A stretch of DNA of 64,000 nucleotides from Bacteroidota bacterium. GTDB taxonomy: Bacteria > Bacteroidota > Bacteroidia > Bacteroidales > Lentimicrobiaceae. The notes beneath the pieces are model-generated. The model did not search any database. It saw nothing but the letters and a program-made list of their open reading frames with translations, and was not told the origin of the DNA. Made by a program: the position numbers and the translations under genes. Shown one piece after another: positions 59,435 to 64,000 of this stretch; positions within the stretch are counted from its first letter, which is position 1; every line of letters begins with the position of its first letter. The stretch is taken from positions 1-64,000 of the forward strand of contig JAEZDY010000042.1 in assembly GCA_023417935.1 (NCBI GenBank). The letters run 5' to 3'.

Positions 59435-60673
59435 ATGCGCTTAAAGCCCGTTTTCTTGTCCTGCCTATTAGCGGGAATCATCTTAATCTCTGCAAATCAA
59501 TCTTATTCGCAAACCTCGGTTATAGGAAAGAATCTTGATGAAGAATTAAATACGATTACTACAGCAGTACCGTTTTTGCAAATTGGCCCTGATGCAAGGG
59601 CCGGAGGCATGGGTGAAGCCGGAGTATCAAGTGCACCTGATGCAAATTCCCTTCACTGGAACCCCGCGAAGTACGCATTTATGAAGAGTGATCTGGGTTT
59701 TGCCATGTCATACAGCCCCTGGCTTCGTGAACTGGTATCAGATATTAACCTGGCTTACCTTACAGGTTTCAAGAAATTAGGTGATGATCAGGCTGTTGCT
59801 GCTTCATTGGTATACTTTTCACTGGGTGATATTGTTTTTACCAATATTACCGGTGATGTTATTGGTAATTACCGTCCCAATGAGTTTGCCCTAAGTCTGG
59901 CATACTCCAGGATGCTCACAAACAACCTTTCAGGGGCTGTTTCAGGTCGTTTTATTCACTCAAACCTAACACAGGGTCAGGAAGTAGCAGGTACCTCAAC
60001 CAAGCCCGGTAACTCGATAGCAGCTGATATAGCTGTTTACTCTGAGCACCCGCTAGAGTTTAACACCCTTGCCGGTGGTAAATTTGCATGGGGAGTAAAC
60101 ATCAGTAACATCGGAGCTAAAATATCCTATTCTGATGATAATACACAACGCGACTTTATACCCACCAATCTTCGTATTGGTCCGTCGCTTACCCTTGATA
60201 TTGATGACTATAACAGGCTGACATTCATGGTGGATTTCAACAAGCTACTTGTTCCAACCCCACCAACCTATGACCAGGATTCAACAGGAAATACCATTTA
60301 CGACGATAATGGAAACCCGGTTATCCTTTCTGGCAGAGATCCTAATGTATCAGTGCCGGTTGGTATGTTCCAGTCGTTTTACGATGCACCGGGTGGATTC
60401 AATGAAGAAATACATGAAGTTGCCATTGCCGGTGGTATAGAATATTGGTATGACAGGCAATTTGCACTTCGCGCAGGTTATTTCCACGAACATTCAACCA
60501 AAGGTAACAGGAAGTTCTTTACCCTTGGAGCCGGATTAAGGTATAATGTTTTTGGTCTTGACTTCAGTTATCTTATAGCAACTGAGCAACTTAATCCTCT
60601 ATCAAATACCCTGCGCTTTACACTGCATTTTGACTTTGATGCCTTCAGGAATCAGAGTACTGATACTCAGTAG
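59435..60673 (+). CDS. porV: PorV, type IX secretion outer-membrane shuttle protein
   Basis: A 412-residue 14-strand-type barrel of the PorV/LptO family, which carries type IX cargo from the translocon to the sortase PorU. The signal peptide ends in ANQSYSQ. Family marks are TTAVPFLQIGPDARAGGMGE, the plug-like start, then SLHWNPAKYAFM, YSPWLRELV and a barrel end with LRFTLHFDFDAF. Loss of PorV blocks export of most cargo in known species. Its presence matches the sorting domains on the BNR protein, the tyrosinase and the FG-GAP remnant. porU is not next to it here. Confidence 0.92.
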   Translation: MRLKPVFLSCLLAGIILISANQSYSQTSVIGKNLDEELNTITTAVPFLQIGPDARAGGMGEAGVSSAPDANSLHWNPAKYAFMKSDLGFAMSYSPWLRELVSDINLAYLTGFKKLGDDQAVAASLVYFSLGDIVFTNITGDVIGNYRPNEFALSLAYSRMLTNNLSGAVSGRFIHSNLTQGQEVAGTSTKPGNSIAADIAVYSEHPLEFNTLAGGKFAWGVNISNIGAKISYSDDNTQRDFIPTNLRIGPSLTLDIDDYNRLTFMVDFNKLLVPTPPTYDQDSTGNTIYDDNGNPVILSGRDPNVSVPVGMFQSFYDAPGGFNEEIHEVAIAGGIEYWYDRQFALRAGYFHEHSTKGNRKFFTLGAGLRYNVFGLDFSYLIATEQLNPLSNTLRFTLHFDFDAFRNQSTDTQ

Positions 60674-60810
60674 GGAGTTTGGAGTAGTGAGTATGGAGTA
60701 GGGAGTAGTGAGGAGTAGTGAGTAGGGAGTAGTGAGTAGGGAGTAGTGAGGAGTAGTGAGTTGGGATTAGAGATTAGTGAGTTGGGATTAGTGAGTAGGG
60801 AGATAGGTAG
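60671..60810. repeat. Long AGTAGTG/AGTAGGG heptamer array
   Basis: About eighteen units of GAGTAGT, GAGTAGG, GAGTTGG and GATTAGT in strict or near 7-base period, beginning in the porV stop codon. It is the longest such array in the window. Confidence 0.9.
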
Positions 60811-60850
60811 AATTGATCCTTAAAGAAAAATGATTCAAAAAAAATAAAAA

Positions 60851-60883
60851 ACAAGCCCGGCAGAAAGTGTCGGGCTCTTTTTT
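60851..60883. terminator. Intrinsic terminator between porV and the tyrosinase gene
   Basis: AGCCCG pairs with CGGGCT across a loop of 11 bases, with C(T)6 after it on the plus strand and a matching A-run before, so it may serve both converging genes. Confidence 0.8.
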
Positions 60884-60962
60884 ACATGCAACTTAGCAGC
60901 AGCTTGTTTAATTATAACATCAATCAGGTTAAAGTGTTTTTTATGCACCTGAATTCCTAGGC

Positions 60963-62330
60963 TTACTGTTTTATGATCCTGGAGCTGCTAATTACATTTC
61001 CATTAATTGTTATCTTTATCAGGTAAGTGCCGTTTTTCAGCATTCCAACTTCATCCATTGTAACTGATGCTGCATCAGCATAGGATCTCTCAATAAGTTT
61101 ACGTCCCGACAGGTCATATACTTCCAACAGCCATGAGTCGTGATATTCAGAAGCAATCAGTGTTATTCTTTCTGTAAACGGGTTAGGATAAATGTGGATA
61201 TCATTACCTGTAACCTTAATGTGCGGGTCATCCTGCGGACGATAGGCATCCCAGTCAATGGGTATTCCCCTGTTATCCCAAGGAATTTGGTTTCTAATGA
61301 TTGACATGAAATTCTTTTGACCGGTTCCGTCGTCAATAGTAGCTGTGAATGTCGACCCATCAACTGCATGAAAGCCTGGTTGCAACCTGATTTGAGTCAT
61401 TGATTCAATACGTGCCTGCCTTGAAGGCGGAACAATAAACCCATTGCCTGCCCTTATCTGGTATTGATAAAAGAAGAGTTCCAATGGATTGTAGGTGTTA
61501 TTAACAGTATACTGATCTAACTGAACAAGCTGATTATTTGCATAGAATACGCCATATGCACGTGAGTTAATAATACTGTTAGGATTAACTGAAGGTAATG
61601 TTTGACCATTGAATACATACGTACCATCATAGCGAATCATGTTTGTGCGGATATAGGATGAGGACTGACGAAGATCTTCCCATTCCATCCAAAGCTTATC
61701 AATAAAGGAGTGTACCAGGTAAAAAACCGGATCTCTCGGAGAAACAGTTGCTGCCATGGCACCACCAATCCACCTGTGGGGGCCATGATGTACCGGGCCA
61801 CGCTCCATCAGGTCGGAGTATAGTAAGAAGTTTGTTTGCGATTGCACCTGGGTCAATTCTGATGGCATTGGTAACATATCATCGCCACCAAGGTTCCGGT
61901 TGAGACTCCAGTCAGAGTTAAACTGGCCCATAAAGTTCTCTGACCACAGGGATGATGTTGTTGACTGGTCAATAGTAGTGTTCCAGTATGGAATTGAAAT
62001 ATAGGGATCTATCTCCTGCATAGCCTGTTCAACTTCAAAGATCTGCCTGCGATGCCATGCAAAGAAGATATCGCGTTCAGGCTCATCGGGCAAGTTAAAA
62101 TGGATATCAGGTTGAGTGGGATCGGGTGAATTATCAAAATTGAAGAACGCACCATGGAATACTGCCAGGTCATTTATAAGATCGGGACCAGTGCGCAACT
62201 GATAGAAGGCATTTACCAGGCTATTCCTTTCCGAGAGCGTCATTTCCTGATAATTTTTCCTGATACTTTGCGAATTTGCTGTATAGGAAAATAATAATGC
62301 AACTACAATGATATAGATGTTTCGTTTCAT
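60963..62330 (-). CDS. Secreted tyrosinase-family copper oxidase with T9SS sorting domain
   Basis: A 455-residue protein with a signal peptide (VALLFSYTANSQS), a tyrosinase core and a type A sorting domain (IHIYPNPFTERITL to GTYLIKITINGNVISS). Copper A ligands fit FHGAFFNF, DIHFNLP and FFAWHRRQIFEVE; copper B ligands fit HHGPHRWIGG and DPVFYLVHSFIDKLW. In the last motif the usual His-His pair is Val-His, but the ligand His is retained. It would oxidise phenols or tyrosyl side chains outside the cell. Confidence 0.88.
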   Translation of the reverse strand: MKRNIYIIVVALLFSYTANSQSIRKNYQEMTLSERNSLVNAFYQLRTGPDLINDLAVFHGAFFNFDNSPDPTQPDIHFNLPDEPERDIFFAWHRRQIFEVEQAMQEIDPYISIPYWNTTIDQSTTSSLWSENFMGQFNSDWSLNRNLGGDDMLPMPSELTQVQSQTNFLLYSDLMERGPVHHGPHRWIGGAMAATVSPRDPVFYLVHSFIDKLWMEWEDLRQSSSYIRTNMIRYDGTYVFNGQTLPSVNPNSIINSRAYGVFYANNQLVQLDQYTVNNTYNPLELFFYQYQIRAGNGFIVPPSRQARIESMTQIRLQPGFHAVDGSTFTATIDDGTGQKNFMSIIRNQIPWDNRGIPIDWDAYRPQDDPHIKVTGNDIHIYPNPFTERITLIASEYHDSWLLEVYDLSGRKLIERSYADAASVTMDEVGMLKNGTYLIKITINGNVISSSRIIKQ

Positions 62331-62410
62331 AAGCTAGCAAGTTTAATTAAGAAGGAACAGAAGGAGTGCCTTTACTTGTATTGAAGAGTGGCTTCATTAG
62401 TCGTTTCAGG

Positions 62411-63907
62411 TTAATCAGCCTTAACAGCTTCAGTAGTCTTCTCAGCTTCAAGCTTCTCAATCCGCTTGTTGATATCGATCATGTAAAGCGTCAATTCTTC
62501 TATTTTTTGAAGTAATAGAGTATTAATTTCTGCCAGTCCTACTCCGTTCTGGCGGACATCAGCCTCTGAAGGTATATCCTTCAAGTGACCATTTTCTTTG
62601 ATATACTGTTCCACTTCCCTGAGAGGTGCCAGGTAATAATCTTTTTCAAATACGAAATCTGACCATCCTGATTCAACCACAACTTCTTTTGCCCTGATGT
62701 CACCATTCACTGAAAGATGGAAATTAGAATTGGGAGTTGTTCCTATTCCAACTACACCTGAAGCATAGAAGTTCTGCGACTGCCAGTTAACTGTTGGTAA
62801 ATTGGCATTCAGTGTTGTATAAGGCTCACCACCACCACCTGAAGTAGTTGTAGCGTTAATGGAATTACTTTGATTTGAAGTATTGCCTGCAGCATCAAGT
62901 GCAACAACATAAAAGCTGTAAGTGGTTGAAGCTGCAAGGCCCGATACTGCATAAGTAGTACTGTTATTGCCTGTTTCTCCGTGGAAAGCATTGTTTCGGA
63001 AAATCCGGTAGTTTGTAACCCCAACATTATCAGTGGAGGCCGTCCAGTTTAATGTGAGTGATGTAGATCCAATATTAGATGCGGCAAGGTTTGTAGGTGC
63101 GGTAGGTGCTTGTGTATCCCCACCACTGCCTGCCAGGGTTGTTACCTGAACGGTATTACTTGTAGGAGAAACGTTGGCAGCAGCATCAAGAGCAACAACA
63201 TTAAAATTGTATGCAGTTGAAGCTGTCAAACCTGTAGCATTGTAGGTTGTAACATTTCCAGCCACTGTTCCAACAGTAACATTATTTCGCCTTATTTGAT
63301 ATTGTGTAACCCCAACATTGTCAGTAGAAGCCGTCCAGTCGAGGGTTGTGGAAGTTGATGTTGTATTTGAAGCAGCCAGGTTAGTGGGGGCAGTGGGGGG
63401 CTGTGTATCACCGCCGCCACCCTGTGCTGTAATGGTAATGTTATCAATAAATATCTCGTTGCCCGCTGCTGCTCCAATGGGTGCCGCGTACGCTACTATT
63501 ACAGGACTTGTTGCCGTTGCAGTGACAGTAAAGTTGAATTGGGTCCAGTTTTGTGATGTAATTGTAGTTATAGCAAAACCTGAAACACCTGTCCAGTTTG
63601 CAAAGGCCGGATTGTTAAAAGTAGCACCCCGGCGTGCCCAGATAGTAATGTTATAAACTGTGCCAACGGTCGCTGCAAATGTATATCGGGCATCCCTTCC
63701 GGCACCTGTTGATACAACATTTAAAGCATAAGTGCCATTTTGGGGTGTAGTAGTGGATGAACTGATGGTTGCACCACCTGTCCAGCCTGTTGTAGAGTTT
63801 GCTTCATTTGTTGGGTGTGCCGCATTAGCTTGTGTATACAAGTTCTGGGCACTTGCAACAGAGAATGTCAACAGTATGGTTAATATTGTAAGGTAAGTTA
63901 ACTTCAT
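62411..63907 (-). CDS. Secreted two-fibronectin-III protein with jelly-roll N-terminus
   Basis: A 498-residue secreted protein. The signal peptide (ILTILLTFSVASAQN) precedes a CBM-like beta-sandwich (NGTYALNVVSTGAGRDARYTF as two parts, IFIDNITITAQGGG), two fibronectin type III domains (PTAPTNLAASNTTSTSTTLDW and PTAPTNLAASNIGSTSLTLNW in part), and a C-terminal region VGIGTTPNSNFHLSVNGDI with a coiled coil (EINTLLLQKIEEL) often seen in Bacteroidota phage-tail-like surface proteins. I see no type A sorting domain. The two Fn3 domains are very alike in DNA, which suggests recent duplication. Substrate unknown. Confidence 0.82.
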   Translation of the reverse strand: MKLTYLTILTILLTFSVASAQNLYTQANAAHPTNEANSTTGWTGGATISSSTTTPQNGTYALNVVSTGAGRDARYTFAATVGTVYNITIWARRGATFNNPAFANWTGVSGFAITTITSQNWTQFNFTVTATATSPVIVAYAAPIGAAAGNEIFIDNITITAQGGGGDTQPPTAPTNLAASNTTSTSTTLDWTASTDNVGVTQYQIRRNNVTVGTVAGNVTTYNATGLTASTAYNFNVVALDAAANVSPTSNTVQVTTLAGSGGDTQAPTAPTNLAASNIGSTSLTLNWTASTDNVGVTNYRIFRNNAFHGETGNNSTTYAVSGLAASTTYSFYVVALDAAGNTSNQSNSINATTTSGGGGEPYTTLNANLPTVNWQSQNFYASGVVGIGTTPNSNFHLSVNGDIRAKEVVVESGWSDFVFEKDYYLAPLREVEQYIKENGHLKDIPSEADVRQNGVGLAEINTLLLQKIEELTLYMIDINKRIEKLEAEKTTEAVKAD

Positions 63908-64000
63908 AGTCGTAATAGTTTCTGGGGTTTGACCAACTTTATAAATTGTATCGTAATTTATATTAATTACACTACATGGCTAATATACTAACAGAGAGGC

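Overview
The window comes from the chromosome of a member of the Bacteroidota, probably Bacteroidales-like. Supporting signs are type IX secretion C-terminal sorting domains on several secreted proteins, a PorV homologue, TAnnTTTG-type -7 promoter boxes, a TonB-domain protein, a RemB/Wzi-like outer-membrane protein, an UpxY/NusG-type antiterminator and a four-helix-bundle (S23-type) protein. I see no rRNA, tRNA, CRISPR array or intact insertion sequence. The order-level assignment is inference.

Region 1 (1-25.7 kb) is a surface-polysaccharide (O-antigen or capsule) locus read mostly leftward. At the left edge are a partial WecA/MraY-type glycan initiator and a WbuC-type cupin. A two-gene KAP NTPase module and a rightward FemAB-like gene separate these from the main operon. 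Reading right to left, the main operon holds RfbC, a Wzx flippase, a Wzy-like polymerase, a WbsX-type protein, two GT4 enzymes, a CapA-like phosphoesterase, a PaaK/CapK-like adenylate-forming enzyme, WecB, a heparinase II/III-like protein, a WbuB-like GT4, a PglC-type initiator, a formyltransferase-like protein, a PIG-L deacetylase and a PglD-like acyltransferase. It ends in a compact acyl-carrier-protein module: two ACPs, two SDRs, a KAS III and an AMP ligase. Most gene joints overlap by a few bases. The likely product is a polysaccharide with an amino sugar carrying an unusual acyl group built on ACP. Two AT-rich blocks flank a core at about 12.4-16.9 kb whose composition matches the rest of the chromosome.

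Region 2 (25.7-37 kb) is rich in repeats and gene remnants. It has a nucleotidyltransferase/winged-helix regulator, the four-helix-bundle gene, a Fic protein behind three copies of a promoter, a double TonB-domain protein, an SGNH/AlgJ-like protein, a DUF305 lipoprotein and a HerA-like ATPase. Between them lie truncated genes (an FG-GAP/T9SS protein, an AI-2E transporter, a T9SS cargo N-terminus) and many short arrays of 7-bp and 9-bp units plus larger dispersed hairpin elements.

Region 3 (37-57.2 kb) holds a degenerate acylphosphatase, a PAS-GAF-GAF sensor, a lipoprotein, a BNR-repeat T9SS protein, a LegB-like dehydratase, a truncated MBOAT acyltransferase, a stand-alone receiver protein, two paralogous WbpM/PglF-type membrane dehydratases around a small membrane protein, a Wzi/RemB-like protein, uracil phosphoribosyltransferase, an ABC permease, a polysaccharide deacetylase-like protein and an orphan UpxY antiterminator. 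Several of these could supply nucleotide sugars or export functions to region 1.

Region 4 (57.2-64 kb) holds an M23 endopeptidase, PorV, a secreted tyrosinase with a type IX sorting domain and a secreted fibronectin-III protein.

The most notable signals are the ACP-dependent sugar-acylation module, the split KAP module, the many unrelated heptanucleotide repeat families between genes, the triplicated promoter before the Fic gene and a three-copy upstream motif that may mark a small regulon.
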